Positions 1-11,007 are shown, counted from the stretch's first letter. The stretch: DNA of 64,000 nt from Gigantopelta aegis (GCF_016097555.1 NC_054712.1:50877253-50941252), one strand, 5' to 3'. Program-made: numbers and translations. Notes: generated by a model not told the origin, from the sequence alone.

Positions 1-497
1 GTGGCAAAATTGTCCTTATGATCTTTCAAGGTGATGAATGCTCGGGTCTCTGCCATCTTGTCTATTCTGTCACGTATTCCTAGGGCATTGCTGACGTACT
101 CGAACTCTGTGTTGATATCTTCGATTGTTTGGTCGTCTGCATGTTTGTACTTCGTTGTAATGTTTTCTGTTAGCATTTTGTCATAAGTGTCCACTTCTAA
201 CTTGTAGAAGTTTCTAGTCTTGTCTGCAGGTACAAACACTTTTTTGGAGTTGTTTATATGCCTTATGTCCTCTTTCATGGTGTTCTGGAACTGGTCATAT
301 GCATTCTTGAACTGTATGGTCTCAACCATGTGTAGCATGTCCTTTTCGAAGGGTGCTAAACCTTCTATTTGTGGGGGTGTTTTCCTGGAGTTAAGTCCGA
401 ATTTGCTATCTTTGTTTGGTGTTGGGTCGTCATGGTTGTGTTTATCATCGTTGTTCTTTTCAAAGAAGAAAGCTTTCCATCTCATACGCTTTATTAC
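1..497 (-). mobile_element. Inverted partial copy of the Penelope-like element 5' coding end
   Basis: This stretch is the reverse complement of 691-1187, the N-terminal coding part of the adjacent Penelope-like element. Position 1 pairs with 1187 and position 497 with 691. By eye the arms are nearly identical, and similarity stops sharply at 497. The arm runs off the left edge, so its full length is unknown. Inverted partial 5' copies joined to a main copy are familiar in Penelope-like elements, so this is read as part of the same insertion event rather than an independent element. The 193-base spacer (498-690) is the loop of a large potential hairpin. Confidence 0.85.
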
Positions 498-598
498 CTG
501 CTCCACTAACATTGTGTTGAGCACTTTATGTCCAATAGTGATAACAAATATATTACTGTAATGCTCCTTGTATAAGTTGAGCACTTTCTTCAATCACC

Positions 599-1960
599 AT
601 GGACCATATCCGTTTCGACTATTCCACAAAAAACATTCCTTTACCAACACGAAAGGAATACTTAAAGAGACTGCTTGAGAAAGTGGAAAGTGTAATAAAG
701 CGTATGAGATGGAAAGCTTTCTTCTTTGAAAAGAACAACGATGATAAACACAACCATGACGACCCAACACCAAACAAAGATAGCAAATTCGGACTTAACT
801 CCAGGAAAACACCCCCACAAATAGAAGGTTTAGCACCCTTCGAAAAGGACATGCTACACATGGTTGAGACCATACAGTTCAAGAATGCATATGACCAGTT
901 CCAGAACACCATGAAAGAGGACATAAGGCATATAAACAACTCCAAAAAAGTGTTTGTACCTGCAGACAAGACTAGAAACTTCTACAAGTTAGAAGTGGAC
1001 ACTTATGACAAAATGCTAACAGAAAACATTACAACGAAGTACAAACATGCAGACGACCAAACAATCGAAGATATCAACACAGAGTTCGAGTACGTCAGCA
1101 ATGCCCTAGGAATACGTGACAGAATAGACAAGATGGCAGAGACCCGAGCATTCATCACCTTGAAAGATCATAAGGACAATTTTGCCACTAATCCAAGTTG
1201 CAGACTCATCAATCCAGCAAAAAGCGAAATCGGTAGGATCAGCAAAATTATGTTAGACCGAATAAACAGTGAAACACGACTCAAGACGCAAATGAACCAA
1301 TGGAGAAACACTTCCGCTGTACTTGAATGGTTCTCAGCTCTGCATGATAAAAAAGAACTATCCTTCCTCGTATTCGACATTGTGGACTTCTACCCTTCCA
1401 TAACACCTGAACTACTCGACAAGGCATTGAAATGGGCGAAGAAATATACAGTCATCCCAGATATAGAATACGCAACTATCATGCATGCAAGAAAATCACT
1501 ACTTTTTGACAACAAAGAACAGCCATGGGTGAAAAATTACACTCCCAATGCATTCGACGTCACCATGGGCGGATATGATGGAGCGGAAGTGTGCGAACTA
1601 GTAGGACTCCTCATCCTACACACAATTCAAACAAATACCTCCAACATGAACGTCGGACTGTACAGAGATGACGGTCTAGCAGTTCTACGCAGAAGTTCAG
1701 GAAGCCAAGCAGACAGAATGAGGAAAATGCTCATCAAAATATTCAAAGATCTTGGCCTAAAGATCACCATCCAGACCAACCTGAAAATAGTCAACTATCT
1801 GGACACCACCCTGAACCTTGAAACTGACTCCCACAAACCCTACAGGAAACCCAACAACGAACCCGTTTACATCAACGTCAGCTCAAACCACCCACCCGCA
1901 ATCACGAAGCAAATACCAAAATCAATCGGCAAACGAAATTTCCCTTCTGTCTTCCCATGA
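599..1960 (+). CDS. Penelope-like element reverse transcriptase (main ORF)
   Basis: This 453-residue ORF carries the hallmarks of a Penelope-like element (PLE) reverse transcriptase. They are an N-terminal segment with STKNIPLP and RMRWKAFFF, then VFVPADKTRNFYKL, AFITLKDHKDNF and CRLINPAKSEIGRISK, the catalytic FDIVDFYPSI motif, the GGYDGAEVCELVGL helix, the second catalytic motif YRDDGLAV near residue 358, and YLDTTLNL after it. PLEs are retroelements related to telomerases that copy their RNA into chromosomes, usually together with a C-terminal GIY-YIG endonuclease. That domain lies downstream in other frames (2,126-2,746), so this copy is not coding-competent as a whole. The first ATG (599) fits the usual family start. 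An alternative label from another RT group is unlikely because of the YRDD box, the GIY-YIG region and the hammerhead ribozyme at 2,820. Confidence 0.88.
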   Translation: MDHIRFDYSTKNIPLPTRKEYLKRLLEKVESVIKRMRWKAFFFEKNNDDKHNHDDPTPNKDSKFGLNSRKTPPQIEGLAPFEKDMLHMVETIQFKNAYDQFQNTMKEDIRHINNSKKVFVPADKTRNFYKLEVDTYDKMLTENITTKYKHADDQTIEDINTEFEYVSNALGIRDRIDKMAETRAFITLKDHKDNFATNPSCRLINPAKSEIGRISKIMLDRINSETRLKTQMNQWRNTSAVLEWFSALHDKKELSFLVFDIVDFYPSITPELLDKALKWAKKYTVIPDIEYATIMHARKSLLFDNKEQPWVKNYTPNAFDVTMGGYDGAEVCELVGLLILHTIQTNTSNMNVGLYRDDGLAVLRRSSGSQADRMRKMLIKIFKDLGLKITIQTNLKIVNYLDTTLNLETDSHKPYRKPNNEPVYINVSSNHPPAITKQIPKSIGKRNFPSVFP

Positions 1961-2125
1961 AGACTACTTCGCGGAAGCTGCACTAGGGTACAACAAAGCG
2001 CTGAGGGCAAGTGGCTACACAGTAACATCCAATACGACCCGCCTAAACATAGAGAACAACCAGACACAAAGAAAAGGAAAAGACCCAGAAAAATCACATG
2101 GTTCAATCCCCCATTCAGCAAGAAT

Positions 2126-2746
2126 GTGAAGACAAACGTCGGTAGCGTGTTCATCAAATTGATATCCAAGCATTTCCCAAGTAATCACAAGTACCACACA
2201 TTGTTCAACAGAAACAACCTGAAAATCAGCTACAGCTGCATGAAAAACTTCGGAGCAATAATAAAAAGCCACAACACGAAAATCACCCAGAGCTCAACCG
2301 ATCCCGCACCAAAAAAGTCTTGTAACTGCAGACAGAAGAACGAATGCCCCCTGAACGGCAACTGCCAAACTAGCTCCCTCGTATACCGGGCAAACGTGGC
2401 ATCTGGTAAGACTGTCAGATCATACATAGGTCTTGCTGGAGGTACATTCAAGGAGAGGTTTAACAACCACACTAAATCTTTCAAATATGAACGCTATGAA
2501 AAAAGAGACAGAACTGTCAAAATACATCTGGGAACTCCAACAAAGCAAAAAAAAAAACCGCCTATCACATCAATTGGGAAATCGTCAGGAAATCGGACAC
2601 ACGGAAACGCAGCTCGGGACAATGCAACCTGTGCATCGAGGAGAAGCTCTCAATACTATTTGAAAAAGGAGACAAGCTACTCAACAAAAGGACAGAACTC
2701 ATATCAAAATGCCGCCACAGCAACAAGCCGAGAGTCTCACGACTGA
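2126..2746 (+). pseudogene. PLE C-terminal region: Cys-rich linker and GIY-YIG endonuclease
   Basis: This region continues the PLE polyprotein in other frames. It shows a cysteine-rich linker (CNCRQKNECPLNGNC) followed by the GIY-YIG signature as VYRANV and SYIGLAGG, then FKERFNNHTKSFKYE, which is the FKxRxxNH part of the nuclease fold. In PLEs this domain nicks DNA at the target. The expected next block (KYIWEL) is seen in a different frame of the same DNA (around 2,500-2,560). With the main ORF, the coding region is spread over at least three frames, so the copy is inactive. Low divergence of the recognisable motifs suggests moderate age. Confidence 0.8.
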
Positions 2747-2819
2747 CGTGCCATGACGTCAGGAGCGCACCGCCGCGTACACACAGCGTGACGTCACCTT
2801 AACTGTCACAATTATAAAC

Positions 2820-2864
2820 ACTCATCTGATGAAGGCGAGGAGCCTGAAACTCCGAGTAATGAGT
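2820..2864 (+). ncRNA. Hammerhead ribozyme (type I, minimal, PLE-associated)
   Basis: All core elements are present in order. Stem I is ACTCAT (2,820-2,825) pairing with ATGAGT (2,859-2,864). The conserved CTGATGA lies at 2,826-2,832. Stem II is AGGC (2,833-2,836) with GCCT (2,842-2,845) around the loop GAGGA. GAA follows at 2,846-2,848. The short stem III is ACT (2,849-2,851) with AGT (2,855-2,857) around the loop CCG. The cleavage triplet is GTA, with predicted cleavage after A2858. Every stem pair is Watson-Crick and every catalytic core base matches the consensus. Small hammerheads with a three-pair stem III are known from PLEs, which fits its place just after the PLE coding region. Confidence 0.93.
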
Positions 2865-2886
2865 TATTAGTGAATACTAAAAATTT

Positions 2887-2887
2887 A

Positions 2888-2941
<54 letters not shown>
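2887..2941 (+). repeat. (TA)n microsatellite at the PLE 3' end
   Basis: About 27 TA units follow AAATTTAGTA, which closes the Penelope-like element. The repeat may be part of the element tail or the insertion target. From 2,942 to 3,187 I see nothing further. Confidence 0.9.
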
Positions 2942-2944
<3 letters not shown>

Positions 2945-3187
2945 TTGTTTAATGATCTGAGGATCAAAAAGGATATTCCTTCCAAACACACTATATTCTG
3001 TCCATAGCCTATTGAAAAAAAAGAAGATTTGTACAAAACGTTATTATGGCTTCTCTTGATTTAAGACGTTTTACCGGATAAGACAAAGTGTAAAATACAT
3101 TATCATTATTTTGTCTATACTAATTATTTAACTGTGGTTCTCGTTTTCAAATGAACGGGGTCCTTTACAAAACCATGTTTAAATTTT

Positions 3188-3618
3188 TCTGAATGTAGTA
3201 CTAAACCAAATAACTTCCGGCTGGGTAAAAGTTCGGGCAGTTAACACCACGAGTGCTGTGATTGGTGATAAATATGAGCGTGTTGGTTTTACAAAATATT
3301 AGTTTCATTTGGGCAAAAAATTTATGCATTTTTATTTCATTTGTATCAGGTAGCCTTGTGCTTGAAACATGTATAGGGTACCGATAAAAAAAGTACTCAA
3401 ATTTTGTGTGGAACTATGGTAGTCACAGACACTACCCGTTATCTCTGAAATGAGCAGCTTGACTCCCATGTTTTCCTGATTCAGTTTAAGGGTCAGTGGT
3501 GATAGTATTTATATCCCTGGTGTTTATATCGATTGATACGCTACATGCAAGAGTTTAAGCCACATATGTTACTATTGTCACCTATGAGAGTTGATGTGGT
3601 AGTATACACCCTGATAGT
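3188..3618 (+). repeat. Repeat family A, copy 1
   Basis: This stretch of about 430 bases begins AGTACTAAACCAAATAACTT and ends AGTATACACCCT. It recurs at 25,806, 27,841 and 51,274. The two ends form an imperfect inverted pair (GTACTAAACCAAAT against GTATACTACCAAAT), so a non-autonomous DNA transposon is possible. No coding potential is conserved between copies. Shared inner blocks include TGGTAGTATTTATATCC and GAAATGAGCAGCTTGA. This copy is the most diverged of the four. Confidence 0.75.
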
Positions 3619-4106
3619 CTTTTTAATAGTTCAAATATCCCTCATAGCTCCATGGGAGTGGCTGGCGTCTGTTTATTTCTGTGTTATCGCAGTATATTTA
3701 TTGAACTGTGTTTTTAATTTGTTAATTTGACGTTAATAAAGAATATGTACCATAGTTTGACACCCAATAGCCGTTGTATTTTTCGTTCATTCATTCATTG
3801 AATAAAGAATGCGACTTTCACAATGGAGGATTTGAATGAAGAGACTATGGAGTGCGAATGCGGTGGCGTTACAAAGACTTCAGTCAACACCATGCTTCAC
3901 TCCTGATATCGCCGACAGATTGGAAGCGAAATATATGGTCAATGTCACATTTTTTTATATTTAGATTTGTATAATCATTATTAAGAGCAATATTAACATT
4001 ATGCATCTACATACATCAACAATATCTATATTACATATATTAGAAGCATGCATACCTGAATTTAAGTATACACCAATATATACTGACAGGAAAAGGTTTA
4101 TGTGTA
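3619..4106. other. Mostly unassigned; SINE-D tail fragment at 3,748-3,797
   Basis: ACCATAGTTTGACACCCAAT followed by a CATT-rich run at 3,748-3,797 is the tail of the repeat seen complete at 63,222-63,553. A 27-codon ORF at about 3,822 has no recognisable features. The rest shows nothing. Confidence 0.5.
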
Positions 4107-4362
4107 TGTAAAAGTTTAAGTTTGTTTTGTTTAGCGACACCACTAGAGCACATTGATTTATTAATCATCGGCTATTGGATGTCAAACATTTGGTAATTTT
4201 GACATATATTCTTAGAGAGGAAACCTTCTACATTTTTCCATTATTAGCAAGGTGTCTTTTGTATGCACCATCTCACAGAAAGGATAGCACATACCACGGC
4301 CTTTGATATACCAGTCGTGGTGCACTTGCTGGAACGAGAAATCGCTCAATAGCCCAAGTATT
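4107..4362 (-). mobile_element. SINE-A, minus strand, head missing
   Basis: The stretch starts with the inverted SINE tail TTTGTTTTGTTTAGCGACAC and runs through the body (CATTTGGTAATTTTGACATA, ACCACGGCCTTTGATATACC, GGAACGAGAAATCGC). It stops before the tRNA-like promoter boxes, as expected for a copy truncated on reverse transcription. Confidence 0.85.
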
Positions 4363-4580
4363 GCTGTGAAATCTGGGGATACGAAAATGTAGACATGCTG
4401 GAAAATATTCATATAAATGTTCTTAGCCGATTATTAGTTCGTAAAATGCAAGGCTTGTAAACCTGCAACATCCAATAAGAATGACCGACAGGTTAAGACG
4501 TGACGTTAAATTTTAAGATTGAATTCCATTTCCATATTGACAAAGGACTGGATGTTGTTTTAATGTTTGGATATTGTTAA

Positions 4581-4953
4581 AGGGACATTTATGAGTTTGC
4601 TGCATTGTAAGATGGTTCCGATTAATAAACTATTTCTACGATTAAACTTACATATTAAATATATTTTCTTGTTTAGAATATCAGTGTCTATATATGCAAT
4701 ATGTTTCTCGTCATCTTAATATTTGTAAGAAGCCCAAACTGGATTTTGTCTTTAAATAATTTCGTACGTATGAAAAAAAAAGTTTTAGGAAATAAAATAA
4801 AATTTAACCTAGTAGAAATATTAGAACGATCAGAAACACGTTTAATATACAGCCACTAATATTTTATGCAAAATTTTATGTAATTACAATCGTTAAAAAG
4901 TCTCTGTTAGTCGATAACTTCCTAAAAATTGCAGCAAACTCAGGAATGTCCCT
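4581..4953 (+). mobile_element. TTAA-site MITE, copy 1
   Basis: This 373-base element has inverted ends reading AGGGACATT and CAGCAAACTCAGGAATGTCC, and TTAA flanks both sides (4,577-4,580 and 4,954-4,957). It has no coding capacity. Insertion at TTAA points to piggyBac- or Kolobok-type transposases acting in trans. The related copies at 45,215, 47,448 and 61,914 carry the same ends. Confidence 0.9.
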
Positions 4954-4957
4954 TTAA

Positions 4958-5365
4958 TGTACTAGTATATTATATTTAAAGCATCATCAAACCAGCCGGC
5001 TGGATTAGCTTATATATATATAACCTGTATTCTTTGTTGTGAATATATATATTTTAAAAAGAAAACAATGCTACAAGACCCCCCCCCCCACCTCCTTCGC
5101 CATCCACTATAGTAACACATGCTCAATTTCACGCTGGATCCACCACTGGAAGTCCAATAGCACTTAATATCTGTTATTGGTATCTTTCGAAATCTCAGAT
5201 AAACTACTAATAGGTCTATTAATTACTATTACTATCTTCCTGTGTGTCTCTGTAAAGTGCCTATATTATACCTGTTTTGATTTGTGTCTTCATCAACTCT
5301 CGAGCGCGACTTGATTTATCAACGCAATTAAATCACAAATGCAAGTGTCGTGAAAAGCCAAACAC
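4958..5365. other. Unassigned sequence with short TA and C runs
   Basis: TA runs (near 5,011 and 5,046) and a C tract at about 5,079 are visible, but no gene or known repeat. It lies just upstream of the knottin gene TATA box and may hold its distal promoter. Confidence 0.4.
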
Positions 5366-5421
5366 TATAAAACTCTAGACCTGCGCCGTGATAATTAGTG
5401 GATCCAAGTCCGCAGTTCGCT
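5366..5421 (+). promoter_or_regulatory. TATA box and non-coding first exon of the knottin gene
   Basis: TATAAAA lies at 5,366-5,372. About 30 bases on, a transcription start near 5,396 would give a short leader exon ending at 5,421, because GTAAGT (a strong splice donor) starts at 5,422. The matching acceptor is TTTTGTTGTAG ending at 6,888, 16 bases before the ATG at 6,905. This model is inferred from spacing and splice signals only. Transcript data would settle it. Confidence 0.5.
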
Positions 5422-5721
5422 GTAAGTAACAATACATTATCTTATTATACTATGTACACACTGTAGTTAGATGTACCCTATACTTCACAGGGAAATGTTT
5501 TAATGTGTTGTCGTGGCTTTACACTAGATTTTCCACCAAAATACGATCGCCGTGTAGATAGCCAACTTTCAGCAACCGACGATATCTACACGGTTGCCAT
5601 GTATACAGCCTCTTATATGTTAAGTGACAGAGATGACAGCGACCATAGCCTTTATATTTATGGAATGCAACTTTGTATGTAATATTTAGCGCAATATGTT
5701 TTGTCAGCTGGACCTAAGGTA

Positions 5722-5965
5722 GTAGTAATGAATGAATGAATGGATGTTTAACGACACCCCAGCACGAAAAATACATCGGCTATTGGGTGTCAAACTATGG
5801 TAATGCAAATAAATAAAGTGATGATCAACATCAATATAAAAATTCAAGACTTAAAAAAAAAACAGTGTAAAGAACTGTACAAAAACACAAATATCACAGA
5901 ATTTTACGGATACTGAATTTTACTCAAAACTTCAATTTTGTGCTGTATTGGCCATTCTCAAAGAG
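5722..5965 (-). mobile_element. SINE-D-like repeat, minus strand, truncated
   Basis: The stretch begins with AATGAATGAATGAATGG and TTTAACGACACCCCAGCACG, the inverted tail of the repeat at 63,222-63,553, and ends near GGCCATTCTCAAAGAGAA. The element head is missing. Confidence 0.8.
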
Positions 5966-6051
5966 AAGAGGATATGGATAGGGGCAACATATGAGGAAGA
6001 GGATAGGGGCAACAGCAGTGGTGGTAGTAGTAGTGATAGTATAGTTGTCGT

Positions 6052-6357
6052 GGGGCGAGACGTAGTCCAGTGGTAAAGTGGCTGCCTGATGCGCGGTCGA
6101 TCTAGGATCGATCCCGTCGATGAGCCCATTGGCCTATTTGTCCTTCCAGCCAGTACACCACGAGCAGTATATCGAAGGCCCTGGTAAGCCCTACCCTGTT
6201 TGTGAGATGGTGCATATAAAAGACCCCATGCTACTAATGAAAAAATTGTAGCGGGTTTCCTCTCTAAGACTATATGTCAAAATTACCAAATGTTTGACAT
6301 CCAGTTGTTGATGATGAATAAATCAATGTACTCTAGTGGAGTGAAAACAAACTTTAA
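6052..6357 (+). mobile_element. SINE-A, near full length
   Basis: The tRNA-like head GGGGCGAGACGTAGTCCAGT (A box region) is followed by GATCTAGGATCGATCCC (B box region), the body with GGTGCATATAAAAGACCCC, and a decayed tail ending AAAACAAACTTTAACG. It sits in the first intron of the knottin gene model. Confidence 0.88.
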
Positions 6358-6365
6358 CGTTTTTA

Positions 6366-6856
<491 letters not shown>

Positions 6857-6904
6857 TAGTAATTTGTATTACATATGTTTTGTTGTAGGTTACAACTCGT
6901 CATC

Positions 6905-9900
6905 ATGCAGATGTTCTTTGTTGTTGGTCTGTTCTGCCTTATTCTTGTCATAGCATTGGCGGACGACAGTAGAGAAAGACATAGGCCTCTGGTGAATTTA
7001 TGATCTATTTTGTTTTTTGAACTAGTGTTATGAGGTTTTTAATTAATTATTTATTTAATTATTTATTTATTTAAGCCAAGTGTGGTTTATATGTTTCTCA
7101 TGTCAGGCCTGGTGTGCCTTATAATGATTTTAAACACGGTGATTGTAACGGCGCCGTTGTGGCAGTCCTCCTACAGACGGTGCAGGAAGAACGGATACAT
7201 ATTTGACTCATTTATTAATTCTGAAAAAATGGATCCTCTTCCCCAGTGCAGCCACTGTTGTCTGTACTGTTTGTTCTCATTGGTGGATCCGGGGGGGGGG
7301 GGGGGGGGGGGGGGGGATTTTCAGATGGTTCCTGTGTACCCCAGCCCACGCCTCTTTGTAGTTCTCCCCCTCACAAACTTTACCAATTTCTGTTTGAAAT
7401 TCAATACAATAGCCGGTGATTACTAAATCAATCTTCTTCAGTGGTGTCGTTAAACAAAACAGTTTAACTTTAACTTGGTTCTATCATCCACAGTATACAA
7501 CACAAAATTGTCCGGCATCTTTGAGCATCATTATTGCAAGATTTTCAGGGGAGCCTGCCCCAACCACCCACCACCCTTCTCCTACAGATATCACTACGTT
7601 TGGTAGCTCGACTCATTTGTCATCGGCAAACACCCACTGCCATTTTTGTAAACAATTTTCTGTCCTCATCCTTTACAAAATACAGAATCCATCCCTTTTC
7701 GTGTTGTTTTTTTCTAAAACAAACTTTGTTAAACACCCGTTGGTGAGAACATCATTTTTATGTATTTTTGATAAAACATGGTTGTTTACACATGTACGTG
7801 TGATAACAATTTCACGACATACGACTGGCTGCTCCTAGGTGATGACCAGGTCACCAGTGCCATACATCCAATGAAAAACTACACGGAAATGATTACATTG
7901 TGACGTATAGTTAACCTGACAATCATGGGTCGCGTAAGTTAGCTACAAGTGTAACGGCTGTAAATAACGATTAGTCGAAAAAGATATTAAAAGTTGCTTA
8001 AAACCTGGCTTTTTGAGGATATGTAAGAAATAGAATAATACATTCGTGTCCGTTAGATACCATTTATCTCACAACTGATTGTTTAAAAACATATTAACTC
8101 ACTTTCGCTCTATAGATACATTTTAAAACAACTCGTGAGCTAAATAGTATCTAACGGCCACTCATGTATTATTCTCTTTGTAACTCATTTCGTAAGAATT
8201 GTCATTACTGTGACGTCACTGAAGAAAACAAACCATATAATATAACAACAAATGATCCTTACACACAGGTACACCTTTTTTAATTTCCGTAATGATTTGA
8301 TTTTATATTTCTTTTCTTCATAGTCTACACTGAATTGTGTTTTGACTAAATATTAACTAACAATAACAATAATAACAAACGTAGACACTAGACAGTAAAA
8401 TAGAACAATTACATGGAAACGATGAATGACCATGACATTGTCAAAATACTTGTTTGTAAAATGTCGTGTGGTTTTATTTGCTGTTGATGAAAGTATATAA
8501 AGTATAATTACTGTGAACATGGATTATTGAATTACAGACTTTAAACTGCCTCTGGATTTAATAAAATTATGTTTTCTGTTTCCTGCGGTCAAGTGATAAA
8601 ATAAACAAAGATGGTGGCCATGCTATATATACCCACACATTATTCAGGAAACATCTCTTTTCGTCCAGTGCAAGACTTTTTAAAATTATTATTCTAGAGT
8701 TAATCATGTAGAAATAAATATGCGTGGGATCAATTAATTTGTAGATATTTGTTACAAATAAAAGTGAAAATAACGAAATAGTGTACTTCCAACTTTGGAA
8801 TCGCCTGTTTAAACTACTATTGTTCTGTGATTACATGTGACTACACGTGAAACTGTTTTACAGTGCTTGCCCCGGGGACACAGATGCGGCAGAAATAACT
8901 TCGTTCGGTGTTGTGGCCGTTTCGTCTGCAAGCGACGGGAATACGGCAATGGAAGGACCTGTCAAAGGAGACATGGAAATGGTGGAGTAAGTAATCGTCC
9001 ATCTCTCTTTTTTGCTTTCATCACATGATTTAGAGTTCGTTTGAAGGAACTATTTTACTTTTCTGAACAATCTTAATGACATGACATACGGGAATGTGTC
9101 TTTTAATAGAAATCTATTTTTTATGCAATGGACTCGACCCACAAACTTACATTTTATTTAAACACAAAGGTTTTGACATATCTATCAGGCATGAAATATT
9201 GATTGTGCGTGCGTGCTTGTGTTTGTGCTTGCATGCGCACGTATTTATTCATGTATTGATGTATACATATCTATATGTTATGTGTATGTCGGTTTGACTA
9301 TTACATACATAGATGTTAACGCACTGGCGCAGGGCATAATTAAATTCTTTCTTTCCTCACAAATTATTGTATCATGCCGTTGCTGGGACTCGAACCCGTG
9401 GCACCGAAACGCCTGCAATGATCAGGCTTGTCACGATATGTCCTGAGCTATTGAGACATCCTGCATTTAGTAAAGTAAGTGGAACCTTCCACGGTTATTG
9501 TTAGATATAACAGGATGTTTTGTTTGTTGTTATTTTTTTTTTTTTTACAAAAACCCTACTTTACACAACATTGTAATATTTAGTTTTACAGATATCCGTT
9601 CCTGTTTTAAGCACAAGACTACCTGACAAAGTGATATTGGCAGAAACTTGATAAAGTTCCATGTATTTACTACCTAGATACAATTACTATTTTTATTACA
9701 ATCAAATCTGAACGACAAAACCGTTAACCATAATCAAGTCGGTATCTCTCGTATCTCTGCAAAACAGAGTCAAATGGGCATTTGGTTTATCCACGAATCT
9801 CAACCTAGTGCATCGACTACAGGAGGACAGCCTCTCCCGACGATATCCGGTACTAGACAATACATCCTTGTACCGCCAAACGACCTGTCACATTTATCAA

Positions 9901-10536
9901 CAATGGCAGGACTAGTAGTATTAATTGCGCTATCAAAAGTCAGGTGCACTTTGAAGTTTGACCCAATCGGATGTTATTTTGGTTTAGTGTTAGCGAAACC
10001 TATTCCGTGTCTTTAGCTATTGCCTTGGGCGGGAGTTAGCCCAGTGGTAATCAATGGGTTCGCCTGATGCGCGGTCAGTGTGGGATCAATCCCAATCGGT
10101 GAGTCAATTTGGGCTATTTCTCGTTCCAGCCAGTGTTCCACGACTGGTATAAAATAAAATGGCGTGGTTTGTGATATCCTGTCTATGAGATGGTGTATAT
10201 AAAAGATCCCTTGCTGTATAAGGAAAAAGTGTAGCGGGTTTCATCTGATGACTACGAGTCAGAATTACCAAATTTCTGACGTCAAATAGCCAAAAATTAA
10301 TATAACAATGTGCTGTAGTGGTGTCGTTAAACAAAACAAACTTTAAACTTCAGCTATTGCGTAAGTACCGAAGTTAAACGTGTATAAATACTGGGCGTAC
10401 CACTGAGTGATTATTCTTTAATTTTGTTTTGTTCTAGTGTTCAGAGAGGGGAGATCGATGCAAGAGGAATCATGAGTGCTGTAGCAGGCGTTGCAGACCA
10501 AGACGTGGAAATTCCAACAGAAAAACATGTCGTTAA
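6905..10536 (+). CDS. Secreted double-knottin (two ICK domains), three coding exons
   Basis: Exons are 6,905-6,991, 8,864-8,986 and 10,438-10,536, giving 102 residues with both introns in phase 0. Exon 1 encodes a signal peptide ending ALA at residue 19, then a short charged linker. Exon 2 begins on a cysteine codon and reads C-x6-C-x7-CC-x4-C-x10-C. Exon 3 also begins on cysteine and reads C-x6-C-x5-CC-x3-C-x11-C, then CRTAA. Both are classic inhibitor-cystine-knot spacings. Splice sites are GGTGAAT (weak donor, 6,992), TTTTACAG, GTAAGT and TTGTTCTAG. The domains share RGxRCxRN, so the second looks like a tandem exon duplication. The mature peptide is strongly arginine-rich, which suggests an antimicrobial or membrane- or channel-acting secreted peptide. 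That function is inference. The frame is open throughout and the gene looks intact. Confidence 0.82.
7003..8863. other. Intron 2 of the knottin gene: G tract, SINE tail, foldback
   Basis: It holds a 26-base G tract (7,291-7,316), a SINE-A tail fragment (about 7,432-7,475, AGTGGTGTCGTTAAACAAAA) and a foldback at 8,032-8,175. No further exon was recognised between the signal-peptide exon and exon 8,864. The ORF covering 7,082-7,426 depends on the G tract and is not credible. Confidence 0.6.
8032..8175. repeat. Foldback element (inverted repeat, arms of about 45 bases)
   Basis: AGAATAATACATTCGTG and CCGTTAGATAC (from 8,032) are matched in inverted order by GTATCTAACGGCCACTCATG and TATTATTCTC (8,148-8,175), with imperfect arms and a loop of about 50 bases. 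It resembles a small MITE. Confidence 0.75.
9330..9470 (-). mobile_element. tRNA-like SINE remnant
   Basis: The reverse strand reads AATAGCTCAGGACATATCGT, then CACGGGTTCGAGTCCCAGCA about 50 bases later. These match tRNA A- and B-box spacing and consensus. Acceptor stem pairing is not obvious, so this is more likely a SINE head or decayed tRNA than a working tRNA gene. Confidence 0.4.
10026..10349 (+). mobile_element. SINE-A, full length
   Basis: The head GGCGGGAGTTAGCCCAGTGG is followed by GTGTGGGATCAATCCC, the body with GATGGTGTATATAAAAGATC, and the tail GTGGTGTCGTTAAACAAAAC. It lies in the last intron of the knottin gene. Confidence 0.9.
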
Positions 10537-10696
10537 TTACTGACTTGGGATTGCCTCCCCTGCAACTAACTCTTCAGTTCTGTTGAACCAAAATGTTATA
10601 CAGTATTCGCGATTACTGATCTTCATTGATAAAGCATTCTTTGAAAATACGTTTGTCATATATTATCTTAACATTTGCAATGCTGTATTGATAAAA

Positions 10697-11007
10697 GGGG
10701 CGGGGCATAGTCCAGTGGCAAAACACTCGCCTGGTGCGCAGTCGATCTAGGATCGCTTCCCCATCAGCGGGCACACTGGGCCATTCTCGTTCCGAACAGT
10801 GCACTACGACTGGTATACGAAAAGCCGTTGTGGGTGTTATCATGTCTGTGGGATAGTGAATACAAAGGCTCCCTTACTTTTAATGGAGAAATGTAGCGGG
10901 TTTCCTCTCTAAGACTACATGTTAGACATACCAAACATTTGACATCAAATAGCCGAGGTCTAATAAACCCATGTACTCTAGTGGTGTTGTTAAACGAAAC
11001 AAACTAG
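10697..11007 (+). mobile_element. SINE-A, full length
   Basis: The head GGGGCGGGGCATAGTCCAGT is followed by GATCTAGGATCGCTTCCCC, the body, and the tail TAGTGGTGTTGTTAAACGAA. It is 160 bases downstream of the knottin stop codon. Confidence 0.9.

Larger units (their letters stand above)
8987..10437. other. Intron 3 of the knottin gene with two SINE-like repeats
   Basis: It contains a GT-rich stretch (about 9,205-9,245), a possible tRNA-like remnant (9,330-9,470) and a SINE-A copy (10,026-10,349). No coding exon was recognised. Confidence 0.6.

Noticed and set aside
3822-3905. 27-codon ORF starting MEDLNEETMEC
   Set aside because: Too short, no splice donor or upstream context supporting it, and no recognised family.
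6053-6120. Functional tRNA gene
   Set aside because: A and B boxes are those of a SINE head. There is no complete cloverleaf, and the same head recurs with the SINE body attached.
7082-7838. ORFs with apparent hydrophobic N-terminus after the signal-peptide exon
   Set aside because: They lie in the intron, run through a G tract and a SINE tail, and show no conserved domain. The real continuation is the cysteine exon at 8,864.
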